Translations under genes and position numbers: made by a program
Source: Lachnospiraceae bacterium AM48-27BH
GTDB lineage: Bacteria > Bacillota > Clostridia > Lachnospirales > Lachnospiraceae
Length of the DNA stretch: 64,000 nt
Reading direction: 5' to 3'
Assembly (NCBI GenBank): GCA_003478355.1
Contig: QUFC01000013.1
Span: forward strand, 24,689-88,688
Notes under the pieces: model-generated
What the model was told of the DNA's origin: nothing
Seen by the model: only the letters and a program-made list of their open reading frames with translations
Database searches by the model: none
Shown: piece by piece, positions 17,378 to 26,527 of the stretch
Layout: the number at the start of each line of letters is the position of its first letter
Position numbering within the stretch: the stretch's first letter is position 1

Positions 17378-17441
17378 TTGGCAAATCGGAATTAAATTGT
17401 ATAATAAAAAGAGACTATAACTGCAAAACTGTTCAACAGTT
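17378..17441 (+). promoter_or_regulatory. Promoter plus dyad operator for the S9 peptidase genes
   Basis: TTGGCA at 17378-17383 and TATAAT at 17400-17405 are 16 bp apart. Downstream of the likely start point, AACTGTT at 17427-17433 and AACAGTT at 17435-17441 form a perfect 7-bp dyad with a one-base centre, in a position where a repressor would block transcription. The ribosome site of the first peptidase follows at 17452. Confidence 0.65.
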
Positions 17442-17466
17442 CATGAGATACAAAGGAGGTTTTGGG

Positions 17467-19422
17467 ATGGAACCAGTCAGGATTGATAGTTTCTGCCAGT
17501 TTCGCTTTGTGAGCAATCCGGGATTTTCGCCGGATGGGCGTTATATTGCGTTTGTAGTGCGGCAGGCAGATTTAAAAAGCAACAGTTATCCAGGGAATCT
17601 GTACTTTTATGATACAGAAAAGGATTCCTACAGTCAGCTTACCACGTCTGGGAAGGTGACTTCTTACATATGGCTGGATGAAAAATCCCTGCTATATCCA
17701 GAGGGGAAAACAGAAGAAGGCGGCAGCAAGACCATTTATCATCAGATTTTTATGGATGGTGGCGAGGCGTTTCCGCTTTTTGAGGTTCCGGTAAAAGCAG
17801 ACGGGATTCAGAAACTGACGGATGGCTGTTTCTTAATTACGGGAACGGAGCTGATGAAAAATGCGGAGAAAAAAGATCCGGCTTATGAAGTGATCGATGA
17901 AGTGCCGTTCTGGTCCAATGGAAAGGGCATGACCAATAAGATCCGCAGAGGGCTTTATCTGTATTCCCAGAAGGACGGTTCCTGGAAACAGTTATCAGAA
18001 GAATCGGCGGATGTGGCTGAAGTTTCGGTTCGTGGAAACCGGATCTTGTATCGGGCGTACCCATGGATGGATGTGAGGGGTACATATTATGGAATTTATC
18101 TCTATGATCTGGAAACAGGGGAAAATCGCTGTCTTCTGGAGAAAGAGACCAGAAGAACTGGTTTTGTAAGCTTCTGGGCAGATGATCAGGCTTTGGTGAC
18201 GTCTAATGAAGCCTATGGGGATCAGAATCCATACGGTGATAATAAATATCAGGAATTTTATACCATGGATCTGAACAATGGCCAGTTCAGGCATCTGGCG
18301 GCTTATGATCACAGCAGTCAGGGAAGCTCCGTAGGCAGTGATGCCAGACTGGGTGGAGGCCGGGTACAAAAAGACGGAGATGGCCAGTGCTATTTTATCA
18401 GCACCATAGAAAGCAGTGCCAGACTTTGCAAAATTGACCAGACAGGCGCGATTGAGGAAGTTTTAAAATCGACCGGAGATATGGACGTTACAAAAGGTTC
18501 CTGTGATAGTTTTGATGTATACAAAGATCAGGTAGTAGTCTGTGGACTGTATGGAAATCGTCTGGCAGAGCTTTATCTGAACGGAAAACAGATCACCCAC
18601 ATCAATGACATGGGAAAATGGCAGTATTCTGTTCCAGAGGAAACGGAATTCCAGGTGGCGGATGGAGGCTGTTTAAAAGGCTGGATCATGAAACCGGCAG
18701 GTTATAAGCCTGGGCACAAATATCCGGCGATCCTGAATATTCATGGCGGTCCAAGAACCGTTTTTGGTTCCATTTTCCACCATGAAATGCAGGTATGGGC
18801 CAATGCCGGATATTTTGTATTCTATACGAATCCAAGAGGCTCTGACGGATTTGGCAGTGAATATGGAGATATCTGTGGAAAATATGGTACGGTGGATTAT
18901 GAGGATCTCATGGCATTTACAGATCATGTGCTGGCCAGGGAAACGGATATTGATCCGTCCAGGGTTGGCGTGACGGGTGGTTCTTATGGCGGTTTTATGA
19001 CGAACTGGATCATTGGCCATACGGATCGGTTTGCAGCAGCAGCTTCCCAGCGTTCTATTGCAAACTGGATCTCCTTTGAGCACATGTCAGATATCGGGCA
19101 TACCTTTACCAGACGGGAGCAGTCAGTTCTTACCGTAGAGAGTGCAGAAAAGCTGTGGAAGCATTCTCCGTTAAAATATGTAGGAAACTGCAAGACACCG
19201 ACGTTGTTTGTTCATTCTGATCAGGATTACCGCTGTAATGTGGCTGAGGGCATGGAGATGTTCGCGGCACTGAAGGTGCTTGGTGTGGAGACACGGATGT
19301 GTGTGATCCACGGAGAAAATCATGAGCTGTCCCGGAGTGGAAAACCTAGAAACCGGATCATCCGGATGCAGGAGATCCTCAATTGGATGGATCATTATCT
19401 GAAAGGAGAAGAAGAAGCATGA
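17467..19422 (+). CDS. S9-family (prolyl oligopeptidase / acylaminoacyl peptidase-like) serine peptidase 1
   Basis: This 651-residue peptidase has an N-terminal beta-propeller (about 1-390, with FVSNPGFSPDGRYIAFV and similar blades) and a C-terminal alpha/beta hydrolase domain. The catalytic triad can be placed: Ser506 in TGGSYGGF, Asp587 in SDQDYRC and His619 in GENHELSRSG. The ATG at 17467 follows AAAGGAGG; the longer in-frame start would lie inside the terminator. There is no signal peptide, so it is intracellular. It overlaps the next peptidase by four bases (ATGA). The likely role is cleavage of peptides brought in by the adjacent transporter. Whether it prefers proline or acyl-amino ends cannot be told. 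Confidence 0.93.
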   Translation: MEPVRIDSFCQFRFVSNPGFSPDGRYIAFVVRQADLKSNSYPGNLYFYDTEKDSYSQLTTSGKVTSYIWLDEKSLLYPEGKTEEGGSKTIYHQIFMDGGEAFPLFEVPVKADGIQKLTDGCFLITGTELMKNAEKKDPAYEVIDEVPFWSNGKGMTNKIRRGLYLYSQKDGSWKQLSEESADVAEVSVRGNRILYRAYPWMDVRGTYYGIYLYDLETGENRCLLEKETRRTGFVSFWADDQALVTSNEAYGDQNPYGDNKYQEFYTMDLNNGQFRHLAAYDHSSQGSSVGSDARLGGGRVQKDGDGQCYFISTIESSARLCKIDQTGAIEEVLKSTGDMDVTKGSCDSFDVYKDQVVVCGLYGNRLAELYLNGKQITHINDMGKWQYSVPEETEFQVADGGCLKGWIMKPAGYKPGHKYPAILNIHGGPRTVFGSIFHHEMQVWANAGYFVFYTNPRGSDGFGSEYGDICGKYGTVDYEDLMAFTDHVLARETDIDPSRVGVTGGSYGGFMTNWIIGHTDRFAAAASQRSIANWISFEHMSDIGHTFTRREQSVLTVESAEKLWKHSPLKYVGNCKTPTLFVHSDQDYRCNVAEGMEMFAALKVLGVETRMCVIHGENHELSRSGKPRNRIIRMQEILNWMDHYLKGEEEA

Positions 19423-21521
19423 AAGGACAGGAAAAATCACCAGTAGAAAGAGAAGACCTGTATGAGTTCCGGTTTGTTTCAGAGGCTTCATTATCTCCAG
19501 ATGGAACGATGGCAGTCTGTGTGGTCAACCAGGCTTCAAAAGAGGATAATACCTATCACAGCAGTATCTGGTCTGTAGATCTGGAAACGAAGGAAAAACG
19601 ATTACTGGCCAGCCGCGGAGAGGCGAAAAAGCCTGTTTGGATGGATTCTGGACGGATTTTATTTGCTTCCAGCCGGGACAAAGAAGACAATGACCAGAAA
19701 GAACAGAAGCCGGAGACAACCTATTATGAGATCAGCATTCATGGCGGCGAAGCGACCCCTTTTATGACGGTGCCGTTAAAGGCCGATGGAATCCGGTTTA
19801 TGGGCGATGGCCTGTGGCTGGTATCTACAGTGGCAGATGAGAATGAGACAGATGCAGATAAAGTGGATGCGACAATGCAGAACACAGATGGAACAACAGG
19901 TGCAGCGACTGCAGGCGATGGAGCAGGCAAAGAACAGGATTTGGAAGAGTACCAGGCAGTCCGTGGCAAAGATTATGAAATCTATGAGGAACTCCCTTTC
20001 TGGTTTAACGGCAAAGGCATCACCAACCGCAAGCGCCCGGCGCTGTATGTATTTTCCCAGAAAGACCAGTCTCTGAAACGGATCACTCCTCCATTTTTGG
20101 AGACAGTGTCTTATGATGTGTCTGCAGATCACCAGAAGATTGCTTTTGCAGGTCCGGTTTATACCAGTATCCGCCATTCGGAGTCGGGGCTGTATCTGTA
20201 TGATCTCAAACAGGAGCAGATGACGCAGCTGGTTCCGGAAGATCGTTATGGAATCAGCAATGTCTGCTTTTTAGGAAATGAGAAGATTTTCTATAGCGGG
20301 ACAGAAAAGAAGAGAGCTGGAGCCAATCCCAGATTTTATCAGTATGATCTGACCAGGTGTGAGATAAAACAGCTGCCATTTTATGATATGGAAATTGGAA
20401 GTTCTGTGGGAAGTGACGCAAAGTTTGGAAGTGGCAGGAGCCTGTGCTATGATCAGGCAGAAGAAAAACTATATCTGACGAAAACTTCCTGGGGAGATAG
20501 TTACCTTATGATGATGGATCAGCAGGGACAGATGACTCAGATAAGCCGGGAATTTGGCGCAGTGACAGGTTTTGATGTAGCCTGGACGGCAGACGGAAGA
20601 AAACAGATTCTGTTATCTGCCATGCGTGGACAGCATTTAACGGAATTGTATCTTCTGGATCCGGACAGTGGCAAAGAAGAAAAGCTGACAGGCTTTCATG
20701 ACGAATATCTGGAGACACATCAGGTCGTAGAGCCAGAACGGTTCCGTTATGAGAGTAAAAATGGATATGAGATGGAAGCCTATGTGATCTATCCGGCAGA
20801 CTATGTCCCTGGAAAGAAGTATCCGGCGGTATTTGAGATCCACGGTGGTCCAAAAGGCGTGTCTGGTACTGCATTTTTCCATGAGTTCCAGTGCCTGGCA
20901 TCGGCTGGTTATTTCGTCTTCTATGGTAATCCGCGGGGATCTGACGGACGCGGCGAGGCTTACGCGGATCTGACGGAAAAATTTGGAGCCGATGATTTCC
21001 AGGATCTGATGGAATTATTTGATCAAGTCTTAAAACATTGCCCGGATATCGATGAAAAACACGTGGGAATCTGCGGTGGGTCTTACGGCGGATTTATGTG
21101 CAACTGGATGGAAGGCCACACGGACCGGTTCGCGGCGGCAGTCTCCCAAAGATCCATTTCCAATTATTTGTCCAAATGCTTATATACAGACATTGGCTAT
21201 TATGCCAACCGTCTGCAGATGGGGGCGTATCCGTGGGAAGATTTTGAGAAGGTCTGGAGTATGTCCCCGTTAAAAGAAGCGCCGAAAGGCCGGACACCGT
21301 TACTGTTACTGCAGTCTGATGAAGATTACCGCTGTTGGATGGGTGATGCGATCCAGATGTTCTCAGCGGTAAAACGACAGGGCGTGGACGCACGTATGGT
21401 TTTATTCCATGGAGAGAATCACGAACTGTCCAGAAGTGGAAAACCACAGAACCGGATCACCCGTTTAAAAGAGCTGATGAACTGGTTTGGTAAATATTTA
21501 ACGAATGAGGAGGGAAAATAA
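19419..21521 (+). CDS. S9-family serine peptidase 2 (tandem paralogue)
   Basis: This 700-residue paralogue of the preceding gene shares many segments: FRFVSEASLSPDG, EELPFWFNGKGITN, GSSVGSDAKFGSGRS and HGENHELSRSGKP. The triad is Ser555 (GGSYGGF), Asp636 (SDEDYRC) and His668. Compared with peptidase 1, a loop in the propeller is longer, with an acidic and Gly/Ala-rich insertion at about residues 140-185 (DENETDADKVDATMQ and on). Its ATG overlaps the upstream stop. A tandem duplication followed by divergence is the simple reading, and the two may differ in substrate. Confidence 0.93.
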   Translation: MKGQEKSPVEREDLYEFRFVSEASLSPDGTMAVCVVNQASKEDNTYHSSIWSVDLETKEKRLLASRGEAKKPVWMDSGRILFASSRDKEDNDQKEQKPETTYYEISIHGGEATPFMTVPLKADGIRFMGDGLWLVSTVADENETDADKVDATMQNTDGTTGAATAGDGAGKEQDLEEYQAVRGKDYEIYEELPFWFNGKGITNRKRPALYVFSQKDQSLKRITPPFLETVSYDVSADHQKIAFAGPVYTSIRHSESGLYLYDLKQEQMTQLVPEDRYGISNVCFLGNEKIFYSGTEKKRAGANPRFYQYDLTRCEIKQLPFYDMEIGSSVGSDAKFGSGRSLCYDQAEEKLYLTKTSWGDSYLMMMDQQGQMTQISREFGAVTGFDVAWTADGRKQILLSAMRGQHLTELYLLDPDSGKEEKLTGFHDEYLETHQVVEPERFRYESKNGYEMEAYVIYPADYVPGKKYPAVFEIHGGPKGVSGTAFFHEFQCLASAGYFVFYGNPRGSDGRGEAYADLTEKFGADDFQDLMELFDQVLKHCPDIDEKHVGICGGSYGGFMCNWMEGHTDRFAAAVSQRSISNYLSKCLYTDIGYYANRLQMGAYPWEDFEKVWSMSPLKEAPKGRTPLLLLQSDEDYRCWMGDAIQMFSAVKRQGVDARMVLFHGENHELSRSGKPQNRITRLKELMNWFGKYLTNEEGK

Positions 21522-22682
21522 ATGCTGTGTATTAAAAATGGCCGGATCCACGATCTGGTAAAGGAAGAGCCATATGTGGCAGATATTCTGGTAAAGGATG
21601 GAAAAATCGCAGCCATTGGAGAGCATCTGGAAGCAGATGGAGCAGAAGTGATGGATGCGTCCGGAAGAGATGTTTATCCGGGATTTGTAGATGCCCACAG
21701 CCATTTGGGACTGGATGGTTATGGAATCGGTTTTGAGGGACAGGATTATAATGAGGGAAGTGATCCCTGTACTCCGCAGCTTCGCGGCATTGACAGCTTT
21801 AATCCCATGGATCCGACGGTCAATATGGCAGCTATGGGCGGTGTGACCTGCGTAGGAACTGGCCCAGGAAGCGCCAATGTTCTTGGTGGAACATTTTTTG
21901 CAGTTAAGACCACCGGAAGATGTGTGGATGATATGGTAGTGAAAGACCCGGTTGCCATGAAGTGTGCCTTCGGTGAGAATCCAAAGAGATTTTATAAGGG
22001 ACGTGGAAATGAAGTCAGAATGGCAACGGCAGCTCATTTGAGAGAGATGCTGTTAAAAGCCAGCGATTATAAGGAAAGAAAAGAGGCAGCAGGAGATGAT
22101 CCGTTAAAACGTCCGGCTTTCGATATGAAGCTGGAGGCTCTGATCCCGGTTTTAAACCGTGAGATCCCGTTAAAAGCCCACGCCCATCAGGCCAATGATA
22201 TCTTAACAGCCATCCGTATCGCAAAAGAATTTCATGTAAAATTGACGCTGGAGCATACGACAGAAGGAAATCTGATCGTAGATGAGTTGGTAAAAGCCGG
22301 ATATCCATGTGCTGTGGGTCCAAGCCTTGGACATGCCACCAAGTTCGAATTACAGAATAAAACCTGGACGACTCCAGGTGTCCTCGCAAAAGCCGGATGC
22401 CAGGTCTCCATTATTACAGACGCGCCGGTGACTCCTCAGAAATATCTGTCCCTGTGTGCCGCCATGGCAGTGAGAGCAGGAATGGAGCCGTATGAGGCAT
22501 TAAAGGCGATCACCATCAACCCGGCGAAACATCTGGGAATTGAAGACCGTGTTGGTTCCCTGGCAGTGGGAAAGGACGCTGATATCCTGATCTTCTCTGG
22601 AGATCCGTTAGATGGAATCAGTCTTCCAGATCAGGTACTGATCGATGGAAAGCTGATCGAGAATACTTCCGGCCAGCTGTAA
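21522..22682 (+). CDS. Metal-dependent amidohydrolase (imidazolonepropionase-like)
   Basis: This 386-residue amidohydrolase-superfamily enzyme carries the metal motif DAHSHLG (His59, His61) after a short N-terminal beta segment. [17 protein letters not shown] and the late Asp in [10 protein letters not shown] are likely metal ligands, and [14 protein letters not shown] closes the fold. It starts directly at the end of the second S9 gene. The family includes imidazolonepropionase and also Xaa-Pro dipeptidases. Beside prolyl-type peptidases, a dipeptidase role is attractive but inferred. The 3' end overlaps the convergent CobW-type gene by 65 bp. Confidence 0.85.
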   Translation: MLCIKNGRIHDLVKEEPYVADILVKDGKIAAIGEHLEADGAEVMDASGRDVYPGFVDAHSHLGLDGYGIGFEGQDYNEGSDPCTPQLRGIDSFNPMDPTVNMAAMGGVTCVGTGPGSANVLGGTFFAVKTTGRCVDDMVVKDPVAMKCAFGENPKRFYKGRGNEVRMATAAHLREMLLKASDYKERKEAAGDDPLKRPAFDMKLEALIPVLNREIPLKAHAHQANDILTAIRIAKEFHVKLTLEHTTEGNLIVDELVKAGYPCAVGPSLGHATKFELQNKTWTTPGVLAKAGCQVSIITDAPVTPQKYLSLCAAMAVRAGMEPYEALKAITINPAKHLGIEDRVGSLAVGKDADILIFSGDPLDGISLPDQVLIDGKLIENTSGQL

Positions 22683-23604
22683 TCTTTGTCATACATAACC
22701 GTCGGATAGGCTGGCGGTGGATGCCGGTTCCGATAAAGACCACCTCGCTGTCAGCAGCCTGCTCACAGTCAATGATGGAATAACGGCTGTCAGCCACGTC
22801 AAACTGAAGCCAGGTATCCCCAGCGGGAAGTTGACCTTTCGCACGGAAAATGTTGCCGAAATGACCACGGATTAAGTTTTCCAGGAACAGGAATAAAGAT
22901 TCTGGAGAACGCATGTGGACATGTTTTAAGGTAAAAGAATCAGGAAGCTGTTCTGAATCTGTGGATGCAGAGGCTTCGGAAGAAGGGCTGTGATGGAGAA
23001 ATCCGTCACGGCCTTTTTCTAATAAATGGAGCCATTCATCAGGAGGAAGATGAGAATAATGATCCGTGATGATCTGAGCAGTTGGATTGATGGAGCGTAG
23101 AGCAGAGAAGATCTGCTGTTTTTCTTCTGCAGATGCCTGCTCGGTTTTGGATACCAGGATCGTACCAGCTTCTGCAATCTGATTCTGGTACAGCTCCGGG
23201 TACTCTTGTAAATAACGCCGGTAACTGTGGATGTCCACCACAGTTACCGGGGCTAAAAGCGTGATGCGATCGTATTCGATTTGCTTTAGATTTTCCACGA
23301 TATTGCCCAGCTTTCCAACGCCAGTGGGCTCGATGACCAGATACTCTGGGTCAACAGCATTGGCGATAGAGAGCACAGACAGGGCAAAATCGCCTTTGGC
23401 AGAGCAGCAGATGCAGCCTTCGGTCATTTCCCAGATGTTCACAGTGCCGCTTGCAAGTTCTGTCTCCAGCCGGTCTTTATCAATCCCAGCCGCACCATAT
23501 TCATTTTCCAAAATGGCAAATTCTTTGCCAGTATGCTTTGCAAGAGCCTTGATAAAGGTAGTTTTTCCGGCACCTAAGAAACCGGATACGATCAGTATTT
23601 TCAT
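22618..23604 (-). CDS. CobW/G3E-family GTPase (metal chaperone-like)
   Basis: This 328-residue P-loop GTPase has Walker [11 protein letters not shown] at the N-terminus and the metal-binding [11 protein letters not shown] motif that marks the COG0523 metallochaperones. EPTGVG and the downstream VSKTEQ (NKxD-like) complete the GTP site. A C-terminal CobW domain follows ([12 protein letters not shown]...[13 protein letters not shown]). It may deliver zinc or another metal. The last 20-odd codons run antisense into the amidohydrolase gene and do not look like the family. The true end may be earlier and hidden by a frameshift near 22690. The adjoining zinc alcohol dehydrogenase is a conceivable client. 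Confidence 0.85.
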   Translation of the reverse strand: MKILIVSGFLGAGKTTFIKALAKHTGKEFAILENEYGAAGIDKDRLETELASGTVNIWEMTEGCICCSAKGDFALSVLSIANAVDPEYLVIEPTGVGKLGNIVENLKQIEYDRITLLAPVTVVDIHSYRRYLQEYPELYQNQIAEAGTILVSKTEQASAEEKQQIFSALRSINPTAQIITDHYSHLPPDEWLHLLEKGRDGFLHHSPSSEASASTDSEQLPDSFTLKHVHMRSPESLFLFLENLIRGHFGNIFRAKGQLPAGDTWLQFDVADSRYSIIDCEQAADSEVVFIGTGIHRQPIRRLCMTKITAGRKYSRSAFHRSVPDLED

Positions 23605-23641
23605 AAAGTTCTGTAATCTCCAGATTTAATCGTCGATATAG

Positions 23642-24700
23642 CTATCCGATTTTCACAACAGGTTTAATCAAATCTGCTGGTTTGTCTCTCATTAAGAAGA
23701 GTGCCTCTTCCAGATGATCCCAGCCATCGAATACATGAGTACTTAATGGGGAAACATCTAACTTACCAGCAGCAACCAGAGCGCCCAGTTTTTCCATACG
23801 GAGACGTCCGCCTGGCATCAGACCACCGTTGATCTGTTTGTGGCCCATACCAACACCCCATTCTACACGAGGAATATCGATGGTATCGCCGGAGCCAAGG
23901 TAATTAACATTACCGATCTTTCCGCCTGGTTTTAATGCTTTGACTGCCTCGGAGAAGGTCTCGACACCGCCGCCTGCGATGATGACCTTATCGACACCTT
24001 TGCCACCTGTCATCTCCAGAACCTGTTTGGAGATCGGACCGTTCTTGTAGCTGATAAAATCGGTTGCGCCGTATTTCTTTGCTGCTTCTACACAGACAGG
24101 GCGGGTGCCAACTGCGATGATACGGGAAGCACCGCGCAGGTTTGTTCCTGCTACGGACATTAAGCCAACCGGGCCGATGCCGATGACTAGAACCGTATCA
24201 CCGAACTGAACGTCAGCCAGTTCTACGCCATGGAAACCGGTAGGAACCATATCAGATAGCATACAAGCGTCAACCGGACTAATGTTGGATGGAAGAAGGG
24301 CTAAGTTGCCGTCTGCGTCATTGACATGGAAGAACTCAGAGAACACGCCGTCCTTGAAGTTGGAGAATTTCCAGCCAGCTAACATACCGCCGGAGTGCAT
24401 GGAATAACCAGCCTGTGCCTCTAAGGAATTCCAATCTGGTGTAATAGCAGGAACTAAAACACGGTCGCCAGGTTTAAAATCTTTTACCAGAGAACCAACC
24501 TCTACGACCTCTGCACAGCACTCGTGTCCCAGGATCATGTTGTGGCGGTCACCAATGGCGCCTTCCCAGAGAGTGTGAACGTCAGAAGTACAGATCGCAA
24601 CTGCCAATGGCTTACAGATGGCGTCCATAGGTCCGCATGCAGGACGCTCCTTCTCGATCCAGCCAGATTCCCCAATTTTCAGCATTGCATAACCTTTCAT
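23642..24700 (-). CDS. Zinc-dependent secondary alcohol dehydrogenase (brockii/beijerinckii type)
   Basis: This 352-residue enzyme closely follows the NADP-dependent isopropanol dehydrogenase family of Thermoanaerobacter and Clostridium. It begins MKGYAML and keeps the catalytic zinc ligands Cys37, His59 (GHE, Glu60) and Asp148 (SDMVPTGFHG). The Rossmann loop is GIGPVG at about 172-177. The GTRP segment after the second strand matches the GSRP that selects NADP(H). The family lacks the structural zinc, and so does this protein. It reduces ketones or aldehydes and acts in the cytoplasm. It has its own promoter at 24757-24785 downstream of deoC. The ribosome site is AAAGGGG. Confidence 0.92.
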   Translation of the reverse strand: MKGYAMLKIGESGWIEKERPACGPMDAICKPLAVAICTSDVHTLWEGAIGDRHNMILGHECCAEVVEVGSLVKDFKPGDRVLVPAITPDWNSLEAQAGYSMHSGGMLAGWKFSNFKDGVFSEFFHVNDADGNLALLPSNISPVDACMLSDMVPTGFHGVELADVQFGDTVLVIGIGPVGLMSVAGTNLRGASRIIAVGTRPVCVEAAKKYGATDFISYKNGPISKQVLEMTGGKGVDKVIIAGGGVETFSEAVKALKPGGKIGNVNYLGSGDTIDIPRVEWGVGMGHKQINGGLMPGGRLRMEKLGALVAAGKLDVSPLSTHVFDGWDHLEEALFLMRDKPADLIKPVVKIG

Positions 24701-24756
24701 GTGTAAATCCCCTTTCCAGTGTGATGATTGTTAAATAAATATCATTCGGTATCTAT

Positions 24757-24785
24757 AATATATCACTAAAAGATATCTAAATCAA
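24757..24785 (-). promoter_or_regulatory. Promoter of the alcohol dehydrogenase gene
   Basis: On the minus strand TTGATT (24785-24780) and TATATT (24762-24757) are 17 bp apart. Several GATAT half-sites lie in and around the spacer (GATATCTTTTAGTGATAT), which may be a regulator site. Confidence 0.6.
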
Positions 24786-24869
24786 CACGAAAATAAGAGA
24801 ATGTTTCACAAAAAAAATGATACAAATTCTATATTATTGCATAAAGGTCATTAAAAGATATCATTTAAA

Positions 24870-25550
24870 CTACGGGATATCACGGAATAGTGCAAGGGCA
24901 GAGGAGAGCCCTATACCAAAACGGTTGCATCCGGCTTGCTGCATGGCATATATGGTTTCAAGAGAACGGATTCCTCCAGCTGCCTTGATCTTGATCCTCC
25001 CAGCCGCCTGGTTTGCCATGATCTGGATCTGTTCCAGGGCAGAGGGATGCGCAGGGTACCAGCCGGTGCTGGTTTTTACATAATCCGCACCGCCATCCAC
25101 ACACAGATCCACGGCTTTGCGGATTTCTTTTTCAGATAACTGTGGGGCTTCAATGATGACTTTCAGGATGGCAGAGTCTGACTGTCTGCGGACACCAATG
25201 ATATCCTGAACCACATCACCATATTCCTGACTTTTGAAAGCGGTCAGATTCATTACCATGTCCAGTTCCTGGCATCCGGCTTCCAATAGTTCTGCCGCCT
25301 GACGCATTTTTTGGATGGAGGTGTCTCCGCCAGATGGGAAGCTGATGACGCCGCCGGTGTGGATTTCTGGAAAAGGACGCAGTTTTTTTGCCACATAGGA
25401 ACTGAAAGCTGGAAGGGTAAACACAGCCGCAAAATGATACTTGATGGCTGCTTCGATCATACGCTCGATTTCTGCGTAGGTGTGAAATGCCTGTACACAA
25501 CTGATATCTATTTTTTGTGCCAGCGCTGTCTGAAAGGTGAATTCGTCCAT
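24870..25550 (-). CDS. deoC: Deoxyribose-phosphate aldolase
   Basis: DeoC splits 2-deoxyribose-5-phosphate into glyceraldehyde-3-phosphate and acetaldehyde, in deoxynucleoside breakdown. The 226-residue TIM-barrel protein has the Schiff-base Lys159 in YVKTSTGW, the proton-relay Lys189 in IKIKAAGGIR and Asp97 in ELDMVMNL. It matches the class I aldolase active site. The ATG at 25550 (AAGGAGC upstream) is preferred over a longer start that overlaps gntR. It lies four bases from the gntR stop, so the two are one operon. The acetaldehyde could feed the neighbouring alcohol dehydrogenase; that link is inference. Confidence 0.92.
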   Translation of the reverse strand: MDEFTFQTALAQKIDISCVQAFHTYAEIERMIEAAIKYHFAAVFTLPAFSSYVAKKLRPFPEIHTGGVISFPSGGDTSIQKMRQAAELLEAGCQELDMVMNLTAFKSQEYGDVVQDIIGVRRQSDSAILKVIIEAPQLSEKEIRKAVDLCVDGGADYVKTSTGWYPAHPSALEQIQIMANQAAGRIKIKAAGGIRSLETIYAMQQAGCNRFGIGLSSALALFRDIP

Positions 25551-25554
25551 ATGT

Positions 25555-26283
25555 TTATTTGCTCCTTCCTTTTCCTGAGATTTCCGCTTCATACTGGGTT
25601 CCGATCACCCGTACATGATCGATGCTGACAGGATGGTCCTGGCAATAGGTGATGCGGTGGATCACTAAAAGAGCGTCCTTCGGCTCGATTCCCAGTACCT
25701 GCGCTTCCATAAAATCTGCAGACCGGGCAGAAATCCGGTCCCTGGTGGAATCGATGGTAAGTCCGTAAGTTTCTTCTAAAAATTGATACAGGGCTACAAA
25801 ATGTCCCTGGTGTTTTTCAATATCCGGCACTTTGGCGTATTCTACATAATTTTCCATCAGAGTCACAGGATTTCCATCGGCCAGCTGCAGACGCTGGATC
25901 CGGGCTACCGCTGTCTCTTCTGGAATCTGAAGATCCATGGCAATTTCGCGGGTAGCCGGAATTACATCGATCATCATGCTGGCCGTGGTTACTTCATAGC
26001 CCCGTTTCTTTAAAGATTCTGTAACGGAAGTCACCTGGTTGTAGTTTTGTGTGGTACGTGTATCCATGACCATGGTGCCGCAGCCCTGCCGTACACTTAA
26101 AAATCCCTCATCAGAAAGCATTTTCACTGCTTTGCGGATCGTAGTGCGGCTGACCTGATAGATTTGCTCCAGTTCGCTTTCTGTGGGAAGAAAGCTTCCA
26201 GAGGGATAAGAACCACTTAAGATCTGGTTTTTGAGACGATTGTATACCTTCATATAAATAGGGGCATTGGATGTACTTTTCAT
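25555..26283 (-). CDS. GntR-family transcriptional regulator (HutC/UTRA type)
   Basis: This 242-residue regulator has an N-terminal winged helix (IYMKVYNRLKNQILSG, SRTTIRKAVKMLSDEGFL) and a C-terminal UTRA ligand-binding domain (about 95-235). It is cotranscribed with deoC and sits upstream of it, suggesting autoregulation and control by a sugar phosphate. The start at 26283 follows AGGAG. A good promoter lies at 26334-26362. Confidence 0.92.
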   Translation of the reverse strand: MKSTSNAPIYMKVYNRLKNQILSGSYPSGSFLPTESELEQIYQVSRTTIRKAVKMLSDEGFLSVRQGCGTMVMDTRTTQNYNQVTSVTESLKKRGYEVTTASMMIDVIPATREIAMDLQIPEETAVARIQRLQLADGNPVTLMENYVEYAKVPDIEKHQGHFVALYQFLEETYGLTIDSTRDRISARSADFMEAQVLGIEPKDALLVIHRITYCQDHPVSIDHVRVIGTQYEAEISGKGRSK

Positions 26284-26333
26284 GGTAAATTCTCCTGGTT
26301 GGGAAATAGTTGTAGATGATTATCAATGAAAAA

Positions 26334-26362
26334 AGTATACCACGCCACAAGAAGTCTGTTAA
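26334..26362 (-). promoter_or_regulatory. Promoter of gntR-deoC
   Basis: On the minus strand TTAACA (26362-26357) and TATACT (26339-26334) are 17 bp apart. The region is divergent with the C11 protease promoter, whose -35 starts 30 bp away at 26393. Confidence 0.75.
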
Positions 26363-26392
26363 GAATTTGTTTGGAAAACTACCGGATAAATT

Positions 26393-26421
26393 TTGACAAT
26401 CGTCTATGGGAATGTTATGCT
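26393..26421 (+). promoter_or_regulatory. Promoter of the C11 protease gene
   Basis: TTGACA at 26393-26398 and TATGCT at 26416-26421 are 17 bp apart. The promoter covers the apparent upstream in-frame TTG start, showing that translation must begin further downstream. Confidence 0.85.
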
Positions 26422-26527
26422 TATTTTAGAAAATAAGAACGGAAATGTTAAGATATTCCGGAAATTTCAGCTGCAAGGACAGGCACAGGAAAGTCTTCGG
26501 GGCACATTCGATAGGGGGAAGAAAAGA

